Source of the DNA: JBCCTX01 sp964468435
Lineage (GTDB): Bacteria; Bacteroidota; Bacteroidia; J057
Length of the DNA stretch: 64,000 nt
Reading direction: 5' to 3'
Assembly (NCBI GenBank): GCA_964468435.1
Contig: CAYXVE010000020.1
Coordinates: 9,718-73,717 of the forward strand
Position 1 is the stretch's first letter; every line of letters begins with the position of its first letter. Position numbers and translations under genes: made by a program. This document shows positions 17,561 through 27,187 of the stretch, in pieces. Under the pieces are notes generated by a model. It had not been told where the DNA came from. It saw only the letters and a list, made by a program, of their open reading frames with translations, and searched no databases.

Positions 17561-20047
17561 CTAAGGAGCCACAAATTTCCAACCCCATTTATCACCAACT
17601 GCTTCTCCGGATATACGCACATTGGCATCAATTCTCACAGGTAGCGCTTTAAAAATCAATTTCTCCAAACCAAAATTGATCTCTGCATAATACGTACCTC
17701 CCTCCAGACTCAATGCGTGAAAACCCAGATATTCGTTGAGCTTAAGCCTGCGTAGTAAAGGGATCTTATTGGTGATAAATCCACCAAAGCTGTGTTCTAC
17801 ATGTGCTTCCAGATAGTTATTGTGTGTAGATAACACATAATAAGGCATCAACCAGAATTCGTCAAAGGAGCCACTTCGCGAAATGGTCTCATTTCCCTTA
17901 AAATGAAACAGATCCTGAAGGTAGGTCTGATTCCTGTCCAGAAAAGTCCCTGCGGTTACCCTCCAACGCGTATTTCCCAGCAAACCAAGACTTAACTCCT
18001 GATCCAGCGTCAACTGCAGGGTACGATAATCGACCCATCCTTCTCCATCGCCACCTAATGTTTGCCGGTATGCCAGTTCTAATCCAGGCCATCTGGACCC
18101 AAGATTGATCTTTCCACCAGGCACCCTAATATATCTGTTGAAAGGTTGGTATCTGAGCTTGATGGTACCTGTAAATGCCTGATGATCTGGAAAACTAAAG
18201 TTGGGTACATAAGTACGGTCATTTCTGAATAAACTATACGATGTTGTATTGACCATTTGCCTTCTGCGATCGTAAAATAATTCTCCTGTAAATGTCAAAC
18301 CATTCCATATTTCACTACCAAACTTCATGTATCCAGATGTACTCCGGTACAGGCGTATGAAATTCCGGTGAAGTAATAGGGCATAGGAAGCATTGTCAAA
18401 GGACGAGATCTGACTGAAACCACTAAATTCCCTGGGATAAATACCTCCACTTATTTCCCATACAGTGCTCCGTGCAGGATTACTTACCCATTCTATACCC
18501 AACTGACCATTTACCTGTTCATTGGAAAATCCATATCTTACTCGACCAGTAATTTTCAACGATCCTTCCGCTTCCCAATCCCAGGTATGGGATACAGCAG
18601 GAGCCACCCAGAATCCTTCCATGGCATTAAATCCCAATGTCCCCAACATAGACTCGACCTGCCAGGTCGTCTTCTTTCGGTAATTGGTAAAGCTATATCC
18701 GGTAATCAATATATCAAATGGCTTGATCCCTCTGTTGGCTGCTGTGAGAGAGTCCAAATACTCGGGTGAATTCTGTACCACCTCCAGACTATCCTTGAAA
18801 CTGTAATCCTCCCTCTCTTCATCGCTCAGAGGAATAGGACGTGCATCGTCCCAAAAGTTGGCATCCTGCTCCATAGCACTATCTGAAACCGCCAGGATCT
18901 CCCGCCCAAAAAACTTGGGGTCAAATCCGGGATTGATCTGAAAATCTGAAAGGATCGATTGCGTAAATCCCTGAATAGGTATGGTGAGCCCAAAAATCCT
19001 GAAATCAACCGCAAAGCCGATGCGCGTCTGGATCGGCAACCACGAACCTTCAATCCGTTGATAAGTTTGCCGGACCGACAGGGTGTCTATCACGCGAATC
19101 TGCTGTTGGTTTGTGATCAGCCAGTCGATCTCCTTGATCGCATAGGAACTATCTGCTATGTATACAATACCCGAAAATGCGGGATCGTACTCGCGCTTAG
19201 GGGTTGCCAGGATTTTATAAGACTTCCCCTCTCTATGAACCAGTGTTCCCAGCAATCTATACTGGTAAAAGAAAAATGCATTATCTGAAACAGGTGAAAT
19301 TACCCCCCTTTCAGAAAGGTTCCCCATTGATGTGCGGTTTTGGTAAGGATTGAAGCGGTTAAATAAATTCCCTAGTATGCTAAATTGATCACTATCTCCA
19401 CTAACTTTGGACTTCACAATATTTTCCTTGACCTTATTGGGAGGCTTTACAAATACTTCCGACATATTTTCTGAAAGATAGAGGAACTCGGATTGCAGTT
19501 CAGCAGGCGCTTCTTCAGATTCTTCCTCTTCCTTGGGTTCTCTCCTGCCAAAAGGTCCCAAATTCATCAAACTATCAGGATCGAAACCTTCTCTGAACTT
19601 GAAGGCAGATTTGGTATAAGCATTATACTGATATCCTTCAAAAGGATGTTCATTCTGATCCTTATTGTCGATGGCCTTCTGCATGATTGCATAAGCTGGA
19701 TCCCTTCCATCCGAAGTAATGATTACATCTTCAAGGGTAAGATCTTCTATTTCCAGTATAAAATCTCTCTCCAGAGGCCCCTCTAGTGAAAAGCGGTAAG
19801 TCTGTGGGCGATAACCCAGATAGCTTACACGAGCCGTGTAGTCTCCAGCGGGCAACTTCAGTTCAAAGCGTCCAGATTCATCTGTGATCGTCCCATAGCT
19901 CGCATTATTTAGGGATATACTGGCATAGGGTAAAAGTTCAGCCTCACGGTCTTGTACCGTCCCGCTAAACCGGTACGTATCTTGAGCAATCACGACTGAG
20001 TAAATCCAGGTACACAAAACAGCAAATCGTATCAAAAAGTGCTTCAT
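17561..20047 (-). CDS. DUF5686 outer-membrane protein with CarboxypepD_reg-like domain
   Basis: 828 residues from the ATG at 20047, which starts a clean signal peptide (FAVLCTWIYSVVIAQDTY); a further 24 codons upstream are open but lack a sensible leader. Residues about 22-105 are a CarboxypepD_reg-like sandwich (FSGTVQDREAELLPYASISL). The rest matches the DUF5686 pattern: YNAYTKSAFKF, SVRQTYQRIEGSWLPIQTRI, and a long beta-rich barrel-like half with alternating aromatics, ending WGWKFVAP. Such proteins are predicted in the outer membrane, function unknown. It is separated from the glutamate synthase fusion by about 100 bases on the same strand. Confidence 0.85.
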   Translation of the reverse strand: MKHFLIRFAVLCTWIYSVVIAQDTYRFSGTVQDREAELLPYASISLNNASYGTITDESGRFELKLPAGDYTARVSYLGYRPQTYRFSLEGPLERDFILEIEDLTLEDVIITSDGRDPAYAIMQKAIDNKDQNEHPFEGYQYNAYTKSAFKFREGFDPDSLMNLGPFGRREPKEEEESEEAPAELQSEFLYLSENMSEVFVKPPNKVKENIVKSKVSGDSDQFSILGNLFNRFNPYQNRTSMGNLSERGVISPVSDNAFFFYQYRLLGTLVHREGKSYKILATPKREYDPAFSGIVYIADSSYAIKEIDWLITNQQQIRVIDTLSVRQTYQRIEGSWLPIQTRIGFAVDFRIFGLTIPIQGFTQSILSDFQINPGFDPKFFGREILAVSDSAMEQDANFWDDARPIPLSDEEREDYSFKDSLEVVQNSPEYLDSLTAANRGIKPFDILITGYSFTNYRKKTTWQVESMLGTLGFNAMEGFWVAPAVSHTWDWEAEGSLKITGRVRYGFSNEQVNGQLGIEWVSNPARSTVWEISGGIYPREFSGFSQISSFDNASYALLLHRNFIRLYRSTSGYMKFGSEIWNGLTFTGELFYDRRRQMVNTTSYSLFRNDRTYVPNFSFPDHQAFTGTIKLRYQPFNRYIRVPGGKINLGSRWPGLELAYRQTLGGDGEGWVDYRTLQLTLDQELSLGLLGNTRWRVTAGTFLDRNQTYLQDLFHFKGNETISRSGSFDEFWLMPYYVLSTHNNYLEAHVEHSFGGFITNKIPLLRRLKLNEYLGFHALSLEGGTYYAEINFGLEKLIFKALPVRIDANVRISGEAVGDKWGWKFVAP

Positions 20048-20382
20048 ATATAAGGGTAATTGCTTCTGTATGTATATGACATTACTCACACTTCTACAAT
20101 CAGTTTTGAATAATTGCAAAAAGTTGCTGATTTTTTGTGGTAAACAAAATTACTCCATGAATAATTCAAACTTATCTGTTCTTATTTTCGTTTGATTATT
20201 ATATTGTTGTCTTAACAACTATATATAAAACAACCGTTTGGGGGATGAATATAGAGCTACTGGGTAGCTGTTTATTTTACTTAAACCTGCTTATCAACAG
20301 ATCTATCAAAAATAGAACAAGTATTTGAAAAAAAAATAGATTCTGGTTTATATTGTTGCATACACCGTAATGAGAAAAGAAA

Positions 20383-21528
20383 ATGACTATGATCCGGATT
20401 CCCAGACATATTGAACAACTCAAGCCCTACGAACCAGGCAAAAAGGGAGACCAACTCTTTCAGGGCAAAATACCTTCAGAAACCGCAATCCTTTGCAGCA
20501 ACGAAAACAATCTCGGGCCATCTCCAAGAGCCGTAACAGCCATGGCTTCAGCACTGCACGGAGTTCATGTATATCCAGATCCGCTAGGAACGCAGCTTAG
20601 AGCTGCAATAGCCCATAAACTCGATACAACACCAGACCGGATAGCATTAGGGGACGGTTCTGATGGGATACTGTATACCTTGTTCAATGCTTTTTGTGAG
20701 GAGGGCGATGAAATTCTCACCTCTGCGGGTAGTTTCATATCTGTCAAGGTATTTACGTCATTGTATAAAATTCCCCTAATTGAGATTCCCATGAAAGCGG
20801 GTTATACATTTGACCTGGAAGCGATTTTCGATCATGTAAATGAACGAACTAAGATAATATATCTATGTAATCCCAACAATCCTACTGGGACCATGATGGG
20901 GCGTGAATCGCTTGAAAAATTCCTTCGGGAAGTTCCCGCTCACATACTTGTGCTGGTAGATGAGGCCTACTGTGAATTTGCCCGTGCGATCAGCATGGAC
21001 TACCCGGATAGCAGTAAGCTGGGCTTTGACAATGTCATGACTTTGCGAACATTCTCTAAAGCCTATGGCCTTGCTGGTATACGACTGGGCTATGCTATCG
21101 GTGCACCTTACCTTATCCAGACATTCATGAAAACACAGCCTATATTTAGTCCAGGTTCTGTGGCCATGGCTGGTGGGCTAGGAGCTCTGGAAGACGACCA
21201 TTTTCTCCAGAAAACGATTGATCACCACCTAAAAGGCCTTGCGCAGCATTATAAAACGCTCGAAAAAGCAGGTATATCCTATATACTTTCCTATGCAAAC
21301 TTTGTGATGGCCGACCTTCAGACAACAGAGTCAGCCAGGGCATTGTGTGAAGCACTGGAACCACGGGGCATCAAATTACGCAAACTCAATGCGTTTGGTC
21401 TGCCCCATTGCGTAAGGATTTCTGTGGGTACCATTCGTGAAAACGACTATTTTAGCGAACAACTCTTGAAATTGGTACAATCCAGTTCTATACCTTTAAT
21501 CCAAAACGCTCTTCGGCCATCTCGCTAA
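20383..21528 (+). CDS. hisC: histidinol-phosphate aminotransferase-like class I/II aminotransferase
   Basis: 381 residues, fold-type I PLP enzyme. Seen: the HisC-type opening PYEPGKK, LCSNENNLGPSP, GDGSDGILYTLFNAF, CNPNNPTGTMMG, LVDEAYCEFA, and the PLP-lysine motif RTFSKAYGLAGIRLGYAIG. HisC converts imidazole-acetol phosphate to L-histidinol phosphate with glutamate. It is not within a his operon, so it could instead act on aromatic or other amino acids; paralogues of this type are common. Its last 41 bases overlap the end of the convergent lhgO gene. Confidence 0.8.
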   Translation: MTMIRIPRHIEQLKPYEPGKKGDQLFQGKIPSETAILCSNENNLGPSPRAVTAMASALHGVHVYPDPLGTQLRAAIAHKLDTTPDRIALGDGSDGILYTLFNAFCEEGDEILTSAGSFISVKVFTSLYKIPLIEIPMKAGYTFDLEAIFDHVNERTKIIYLCNPNNPTGTMMGRESLEKFLREVPAHILVLVDEAYCEFARAISMDYPDSSKLGFDNVMTLRTFSKAYGLAGIRLGYAIGAPYLIQTFMKTQPIFSPGSVAMAGGLGALEDDHFLQKTIDHHLKGLAQHYKTLEKAGISYILSYANFVMADLQTTESARALCEALEPRGIKLRKLNAFGLPHCVRISVGTIRENDYFSEQLLKLVQSSSIPLIQNALRPSR

Positions 21529-22714
21529 TCTGCGCTCCAATAGCCAGGCAAGCTGTTGCAGCAGGTGAGGGTGCATTGAGTACATGGATAGACCGATCCC
21601 GATATTCTATCTGAAAGTCGTCTACCATATTTCCATCTGGTGCAAGAGACATCGCTCTGACACCAGACCGGGATGGTAGAATCTCATCTTGTGTCAAAGA
21701 TGGAATCAGCCGTTTGACCTGCTTCCAGAACAGATTTTTGGAGAATGCCCTGCGATATTCATCCAGGCCAAAGCGCCAGTGTTTGGCAAATAGGCTCCAG
21801 GTACCAGAATAGCTCAGTGCCTCCCAGGAATCGCGGAAATCAAAATCTGCTTTCTGATAACCTTCCCGCTTAAATGTAAATACAGCATTGGGACCACACT
21901 CTATTCCTCCATGGATCATACGAGTAAAGTGTACCCCCAAAAAAGGGAAAGCAGGGTTGGGGATTGGATAAACCAGATGCTTGACTTTGTGTTCTGCATG
22001 TGGTGCCAGATCGTAATAATCACCGCGGAATCCCACAATTCGGGTACTAATGTCGACTTCGTCCAGCTTTGCCAGACGGTCTGAATGAAGACCTCCACAA
22101 AAAATGAGGTGTTTGCCTCTGAAACGCCCCTTATCAGTGATTACTTCGTCGTATGTTTCTCCACGTTGTATGGCCCTGACTTCATGAGACAGGAAAATTT
22201 CACTCTGCTCCTGTATACCTTTCAGCAATTCCGCGAGTTTGTATACAACAGCAGGATAGTCAATAATGCCTGAACAGGGTACTCTAATCGCAGCAATACC
22301 TTCACAGAAGGGTTCGATCTCCTTGATCTCCTCCCCGCTAATGATCTCAATACCTTCGGTATTATTTTCTAGGCCACACTGATAGATCATTTCCATCTGA
22401 GGAAGTTCTGCCTGATCTGTAGCAACCACAACTTTACCACAAACATCATGTGGAATATGATGTTCTCTGGCAAATGCTACTAACTCACGCCTACCCAAAA
22501 CACAATTCCGGGCCTTGAGAGATCCAGGTTTGTAGTACAAGCCACTGTGTATCACACCAGAATTCCTACCTGTCTGATGTTTGGCAAGCTGGTCTTCTTT
22601 TTCCAGCACAGCAATACGGAGAGAGGGTTGTCTACGCAGTATTTTATAGGCTGCACTTAGTCCTACAATTCCTCCTCCAACAACGATTATGTCAAAAGTA
22701 TCCGTAGTAATCAC
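21488..22714 (-). CDS. lhgO: L-2-hydroxyglutarate oxidase
   Basis: 408 residues, FAD-dependent DAO-fold oxidoreductase. N-terminal dinucleotide site FDIIVVGGGIVGLSAAY, the LhgO signature HQTGRNSGVIHSGLYYKPGS near residue 50, IDYPAVVYKLAELL, and GVHFTRMIHGGIECGPNAVF. The C-terminal FAD contact is SPAATACLAIG. LhgO oxidises L-2-hydroxyglutarate, a side-product of dehydrogenases, to 2-oxoglutarate, passing electrons to membrane quinone. The 3' end overlaps the hisC-like 3' end tail to tail by 41 bases. Confidence 0.93.
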   Translation of the reverse strand: MITTDTFDIIVVGGGIVGLSAAYKILRRQPSLRIAVLEKEDQLAKHQTGRNSGVIHSGLYYKPGSLKARNCVLGRRELVAFAREHHIPHDVCGKVVVATDQAELPQMEMIYQCGLENNTEGIEIISGEEIKEIEPFCEGIAAIRVPCSGIIDYPAVVYKLAELLKGIQEQSEIFLSHEVRAIQRGETYDEVITDKGRFRGKHLIFCGGLHSDRLAKLDEVDISTRIVGFRGDYYDLAPHAEHKVKHLVYPIPNPAFPFLGVHFTRMIHGGIECGPNAVFTFKREGYQKADFDFRDSWEALSYSGTWSLFAKHWRFGLDEYRRAFSKNLFWKQVKRLIPSLTQDEILPSRSGVRAMSLAPDGNMVDDFQIEYRDRSIHVLNAPSPAATACLAIGAQISEMAEERFGLKV

Positions 22715-22835
22715 GCTTGAGATAAAGTTTAATTATTTTATGATTTCCGCTTAAAAAATAGGAATATAGATGCAAAAATTACATATTTTATTTTGCTCTG
22801 CAACGTTTTAATTTATAGAAGTCATTACGCGTATC

Positions 22836-23930
22836 ATGCTTGATCTTGAGAAGGTGATTGTCCAATTTGAAACGCAGGGATCCATTCATGAATGTGTTCC
22901 ACTGGGTAAAGGACATATCCATGACACATACCGTGTCAGGACATCCGGTACAGATAGTCCAAACTATCTCTTACAACGTATCAACAACAAGGTCTTTGTT
23001 CATGTTCCGGAAATGATGGATAATATTGAACGCGTTACCCATCACATACGCCAGAAACTCAAAAGCATATCAGGATCACAGATCAATCGGGAGGTTATGA
23101 CTGTTATCCCTACCTCCCGCGGAAATAGTTACTACATCGATCCAGAAGATCAATTCTGGAGAATGTTTTTATTTATCAATGACAGCTATAGTATTGATAA
23201 AGCAGAAAATGAAGATCAGGCCTATGAAGCAGGAAAGGCACTAGGGAAATTTCAACGTTTACTGGCAGATTTTCCCCATCAAGTACTACATGAAACCATT
23301 CCCGATTTTCATCACATCAAAAAAAGACTACGCAAATTCAAAAAAGTAATTACACAGGACCCGCTGGGACGCGCTAGAGCACTTGGGGAAGAAATTCACT
23401 TTGTTACCAAGCGCAGAGAAGAGATGAGCCTCATCTACAACTTGGGCAGAGCTGGATTTATCCCAGAACGGGTGACTCACAATGATACCAAACTCAATAA
23501 TCTGCTTTTCGATGAGCATGGCAAAGCGCTCACTTGGGTAGATCTGGATACCGTCATGCCAGGATTTATACATTATGACTTTGGAGATGCCATTCGTACC
23601 CTCGCCAACACAGCTATGGAAGACGAAAGTGATCTAAATCGCGTTTCTTTTCACTTCGCTTACTATGAATCCTTTACACAAGGATACCTCGAAGAGGTTG
23701 CAGGAGTATTGACTCCTATAGAACTGATACACCTGGCTTTCTCTTCCAAACTCATGACATTTATCATGGGACTCAGATTTCTTACAGACTTTATTGAAGG
23801 TGATGTCTACTACAAAATAGAACATCCCGAGCACAATCTCGTCCGTGCGCAGAATCAGTTCAAACTTCTCCGTGAAATGGAAGACGCTTATGAGGATATG
23901 AAACAAACCGTAGAAACTAGTTTTGCGTAA
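22836..23930 (+). CDS. phosphotransferase-family kinase, N-acetylhexosamine 1-kinase-like
   Basis: 364 residues with an aminoglycoside-phosphotransferase/choline-kinase fold: LGKGHIHDTYRVR (nucleotide loop), YLLQRINNKVF (ATP-binding Lys replaced within LQRIN as in NahK-like proteins), catalytic loop RVTHNDTKLNNLLFD and metal loop VDLDTVMPGFIHYDFGDAIR. This HNDTKxNN...DLDTVMPG arrangement is that of N-acetylhexosamine 1-kinases (NahK/LnpB), which make GlcNAc/GalNAc-1-phosphate. There is no neighbouring sugar-nucleotide gene, so the substrate is inferred. It is transcribed alone, divergent from lhgO. Confidence 0.78.
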   Translation: MLDLEKVIVQFETQGSIHECVPLGKGHIHDTYRVRTSGTDSPNYLLQRINNKVFVHVPEMMDNIERVTHHIRQKLKSISGSQINREVMTVIPTSRGNSYYIDPEDQFWRMFLFINDSYSIDKAENEDQAYEAGKALGKFQRLLADFPHQVLHETIPDFHHIKKRLRKFKKVITQDPLGRARALGEEIHFVTKRREEMSLIYNLGRAGFIPERVTHNDTKLNNLLFDEHGKALTWVDLDTVMPGFIHYDFGDAIRTLANTAMEDESDLNRVSFHFAYYESFTQGYLEEVAGVLTPIELIHLAFSSKLMTFIMGLRFLTDFIEGDVYYKIEHPEHNLVRAQNQFKLLREMEDAYEDMKQTVETSFA

Positions 23931-24034
23931 ACAGGCATACTTTCAAGATTTGCAGGGGTCTCTCGGTCAATTCGCGGCCCAGTACCATATTGGGATAACT
24001 ATATTGCTTTTTGTAAAATGTTCATAGAAACCTG

Positions 24035-25105
24035 TTACTGGTCATCGTAATCAACAACAATCTCAGGAGTTTCGGGTATAGACTGACATGTGAGTATATA
24101 GCCCTGCTCCACTTCTTTATCACTGAGTACATAATTAACCTTCATTCTCACATACCCTGCTTTCAGTTTAGCTCTGCAAGTAGCACAAATACCTCCTCTA
24201 CACGAATATGGGGCATCAATACCCTTTTCTAAAGCAGAATCCAATATAGTCTGCCATTCATTTTCAAGGTTGTATTCATAAGTTTCCCCGTCCAGAATCA
24301 ATTTGATATGTGTAGTTTTCCCCAATGTTGCATTTTCTTGTTCATCCTTTGTATCATCCTCTGGCACAGAAAACAACTCGTAATGAACGTTCTTTTCCGG
24401 AATTCCCATATCTCCCAAAACTTCTATTCCATTTTCGATCATGGGAAGCGGACCACATATGAAGTACGCATTTGCCTTTTGTGTGTGGGAGTAATGGCTC
24501 ATCAGTTCCCGGTATTTTTCAGGAGTCATCAACCCGTGAAACAGTGGATCTTCCGTTTCCTCATCACTTAAAATATGTATAACCTTAAAACGGCCTTCAT
24601 ACTCCTTTTCCCATGCATCAAGCTGCTCTCGAAAAATGATAGCGTCTGTAGTCTTATTTCCATAAAATACAATAAATCTGCTGTGAGGTTCTTGGTATAG
24701 TGTAGTTTTAATAATGGACATAAAAGGCGTGATACCACTCCCTCCGGCAAACCCCACATAGATCTTACGATTGCGTTCATCGAGTTCTGTAAAGAAAGTA
24801 CCTGCGGGTGTCATTACCTCGAGTTGATCTCCAGCTTTCAGTTGATGGTTGATATAGGGCGAAAGAGTACCATCTGGTACCTCCTTCACTGCAATAATGA
24901 GATCCTCATCTGTCAGGGGACTGCTGCAGAAAGAGTAGGAACGTCTTACCTCTTCTCCATTGATTTCTTTTTTGAGTGTGATGTACTGGCCTTGCTTGTA
25001 GGTAAATACCTCTTTGAGTTCAGGAGGTACTTCAAATGTTACAGAGACAGCTTCAGGGGTTTCGCGATTAACTTTTTTGACCGTAAGCGTATAGAATTTT
25101 GCCAT
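24035..25105 (-). CDS. ferredoxin-NADP reductase-type oxidoreductase, PaaE-like
   Basis: 356 residues from the ATG at 25105 (an in-frame ATG 12 codons upstream is less likely). Three domains in order: FAD domain (RRSYSFCSSP near 55), NAD(P) domain (VGFAGGSGITPFMS near 118; AYFICGPLPMI), and a C-terminal plant-type [2Fe-2S] ferredoxin (YSCRGGICATCRAKL near 298, fourth Cys in ILTCQS). This is the layout of PaaE, which feeds electrons to the phenylacetyl-CoA epoxidase PaaABCD. Two enoyl-CoA hydratase genes lie upstream on the same strand, which fits, but no oxygenase subunits are in the window. Confidence 0.85.
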   Translation of the reverse strand: MAKFYTLTVKKVNRETPEAVSVTFEVPPELKEVFTYKQGQYITLKKEINGEEVRRSYSFCSSPLTDEDLIIAVKEVPDGTLSPYINHQLKAGDQLEVMTPAGTFFTELDERNRKIYVGFAGGSGITPFMSIIKTTLYQEPHSRFIVFYGNKTTDAIIFREQLDAWEKEYEGRFKVIHILSDEETEDPLFHGLMTPEKYRELMSHYSHTQKANAYFICGPLPMIENGIEVLGDMGIPEKNVHYELFSVPEDDTKDEQENATLGKTTHIKLILDGETYEYNLENEWQTILDSALEKGIDAPYSCRGGICATCRAKLKAGYVRMKVNYVLSDKEVEQGYILTCQSIPETPEIVVDYDDQ

Positions 25106-25166
25106 GTAGCTTGTTGTTGATTTTATCTTTCCGACATACAACTAGCTTCTCAACATATAAGGAGCT

Positions 25167-25925
25167 TCACTTGTTCAACAATCTCTGTATTGCAGTCTGA
25201 GCTTCATCAGACAAAACAAACCTACCACTCATAGCGGCCCTGTGTATCAATTCCTGGTCCCAGCCAGATGTACCTTCCCACAGGGATCGCTTTAATGCGG
25301 TCAGGACAGCAGGGTTATATGAAGCCAATTCCCGACTTTTTTCTTCCAGAAATGCATCAAGTTCTGCTACAGTATTATATAGTTCCATGTACAAGCCCTT
25401 TTCCCTCACCCATTCAGCAGGCATCCATTCGCCGGGATGTAACAGGAGTTGCGCAAAGGCAGCATCACCTATCCGGCGCCTCACTGCTGGCTCTATCACA
25501 AATGGGCCAATTCCAATGCTCAACTCACTCAGTCTGATCGAGGCCCTTGAAGTAGCCCAGCATGCATCGGTAGCAGCAATAAGGCCTACCCCTCCTCCCA
25601 CAGCCTTTCCCTGTGCTCGTCCCAGGATAAATCTGGGACACAATCGCATAGCATTAATCACCTCTGCAAACCCGGAGAAAAATACTTTCCCCCCCTGTTC
25701 ATCTTTGATGTTGACCAACTCGTCAAAAGATGCACCTGCACAAAAAGCCCTTTCACCCGCAGATTGAAGGATGATTACCCGGATTTCATCATTTTTACCA
25801 GCAGCCCTGATTTCGCTCGCCAGGGAACTCAGCAATATACCTGGCAAAGAATTTCCCTTGGGATGATAGAATTCTATTACCGCTACGCTATTTCGTATCT
25901 TGGTTCGTACATATCCCTGTTCCAT
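25167..25925 (-). CDS. enoyl-CoA hydratase/isomerase family protein (first)
   Basis: 252 residues, crotonase fold. Oxyanion-hole segments GERAFCAGASFDEL near residue 60 and AQGKAVGGGVGLIAATDACWA near 105 are present; SELSIGIGPFVIEPAVRRRIG replaces the common E-x-x-x-G-x-x-P segment. The Glu usually aligned with the second catalytic residue is not obvious, so isomerase or other crotonase chemistry is possible. It lies between the PaaE-like reductase and the second hydratase (24 bases), one likely operon, suggesting ring-cleavage CoA-ester or fatty-acid degradation. Confidence 0.85.
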   Translation of the reverse strand: MEQGYVRTKIRNSVAVIEFYHPKGNSLPGILLSSLASEIRAAGKNDEIRVIILQSAGERAFCAGASFDELVNIKDEQGGKVFFSGFAEVINAMRLCPRFILGRAQGKAVGGGVGLIAATDACWATSRASIRLSELSIGIGPFVIEPAVRRRIGDAAFAQLLLHPGEWMPAEWVREKGLYMELYNTVAELDAFLEEKSRELASYNPAVLTALKRSLWEGTSGWDQELIHRAAMSGRFVLSDEAQTAIQRLLNK

Positions 25926-25949
25926 TGTTTTTTAGCGATTCATTACCCA

Positions 25950-26729
25950 TTATTTTCCTTTAAATACTGGTTTGCGTTTTTCCCGAAATGCTTGTACACC
26001 TTCCTGAAAATCTACTGTAGATGCGGCATATTCCTGCATCTGTGCTTCTTCATTAAGCTGTTCGATCAGTTCTCGTTCGAAGGTTTTGTTGAGTAATTGC
26101 TTGGTAAATGCTAGTGCCTTGGTAGGCATATGAGACAGTTTGGTAGCTATCTCACCGGCGACATCCATTAAGTGATCATCTGGCACCATACGATAGATCA
26201 TACCCCATTTTTCTGCTGTAGACGCGGGTATATCCTCTGCCAGCAACATGGATGCAGTTGCTCTGGCCATACCGATCAACCGGGGTAAAATATACGTACT
26301 GCCACAATCTGGAATTAAGCCTATTCTACTAAATGCCTGAATGAAAATTGCCGAATTTCCTGCTATTACGATATCGCACATCAGCGCCAGACTGGCGCCT
26401 GCACCCACCGCTACCCCGTTGACAGCCGCTATGACCGGCTTTTCCATGCCACGTATCGTCGCCACAATGGGATTGTATCGTTCCTTGACAAGAAGTTCTA
26501 TGGATTTATCCTTTGGGAGTGGCTCCAAAAGGTCTGCACCTGAACAAAAAGCCTTGCCATTTCCCGTCAGAATCAGTGCCCTTATTCCTCCATCATTGCT
26601 GACCTGCTGCAATACCTCATAAAGCTCAGACAACATGGCCTGATTCAGGCTATTCATAACCTCAGGACGGTTCAAATAGATCACCCCATATAAATCCTTT
26701 TGTACATATCTGATGGTAGTATCATTCAT
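25950..26729 (-). CDS. enoyl-CoA hydratase/isomerase family protein (second), PaaG-like
   Basis: 259 residues, crotonase fold with VIYLNRPEVMNSLNQAM at the N-terminus, GNGKAFCSGADLLEP near 60, AAVNGVAVGAGASLALMCDIV near 105, and SRIGLIPDCGSTYILPRLIG near 135. The last segment, with an Asp where hydratases usually have Glu, is characteristic of PaaG-type isomerases, which convert the phenylacetyl-CoA epoxide to the oxepin. It is the first gene of the three-gene minus-strand group with the PaaE-like reductase. Specific role is inferred. Confidence 0.85.
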   Translation of the reverse strand: MNDTTIRYVQKDLYGVIYLNRPEVMNSLNQAMLSELYEVLQQVSNDGGIRALILTGNGKAFCSGADLLEPLPKDKSIELLVKERYNPIVATIRGMEKPVIAAVNGVAVGAGASLALMCDIVIAGNSAIFIQAFSRIGLIPDCGSTYILPRLIGMARATASMLLAEDIPASTAEKWGMIYRMVPDDHLMDVAGEIATKLSHMPTKALAFTKQLLNKTFERELIEQLNEEAQMQEYAASTVDFQEGVQAFREKRKPVFKGK

Positions 26730-27187
26730 TTTCTCTCATTTTTAACAATTTACAAATTAAGTAGATGGAAAATATTAGTTATTTGACATTTGTATATTGT
26801 TGTAGCATCATAGATTTAGGCACAGATTACTGTTTGACACTTTACAGATATATAATATCATAATATTAGGCTTTTTTATGTGCAGCCTGTAAACTCCATA
26901 AAGTTGTATCGAGATTTAAATATTTTGATATAATCATCTGATAATATTTAAATATATTATAATGATGTCGTCTTTTATACATTTTACATAAAAACTCACC
27001 CCATTTTTTGGAAAGATATTAATAATTTGCTTTTTTTATAAGTAATTTACCACAACGCAATACTATCTTAAACATCCTGTTTGCAGTGTGTAATCTGCCA
27101 TGAATAACACATAACTGCAGGTCGTGAAATCTCAAGATTCACAAGTGTTGAAACACAGCTCGGATAAATGTATATAATAATCAGACT
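26730..27187. other. 458-base AT-rich divergent spacer
   Basis: Holds the promoters of the hydratase group (minus) and the sulfite reductase operon (plus). An all-AT inverted repeat, ATTTAAATATT (26914-26924) and AATATTTAAAT (26943-26953), and two small hairpins just before the operon start (27123-27141 region, and GTGT-TGAA-ACAC at about 27145-27156) are visible. No riboswitch class could be recognised and no gene is apparent. Confidence 0.5.

Noticed and set aside
26914..26953. Eleven-base inverted repeat in the spacer before the sulfite reductase operon
   Set aside because: Composed only of A and T in very AT-rich DNA, so chance is likely; noted in the spacer entry but not scored as a finding.
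27100..27187. Resemblance to a SAM-II riboswitch in the sulfite reductase operon leader (GATAAATGTA and nearby hairpins)
   Set aside because: Only a 10-base stretch agrees; the conserved GCUAAA segment and pseudoknot arms are missing.
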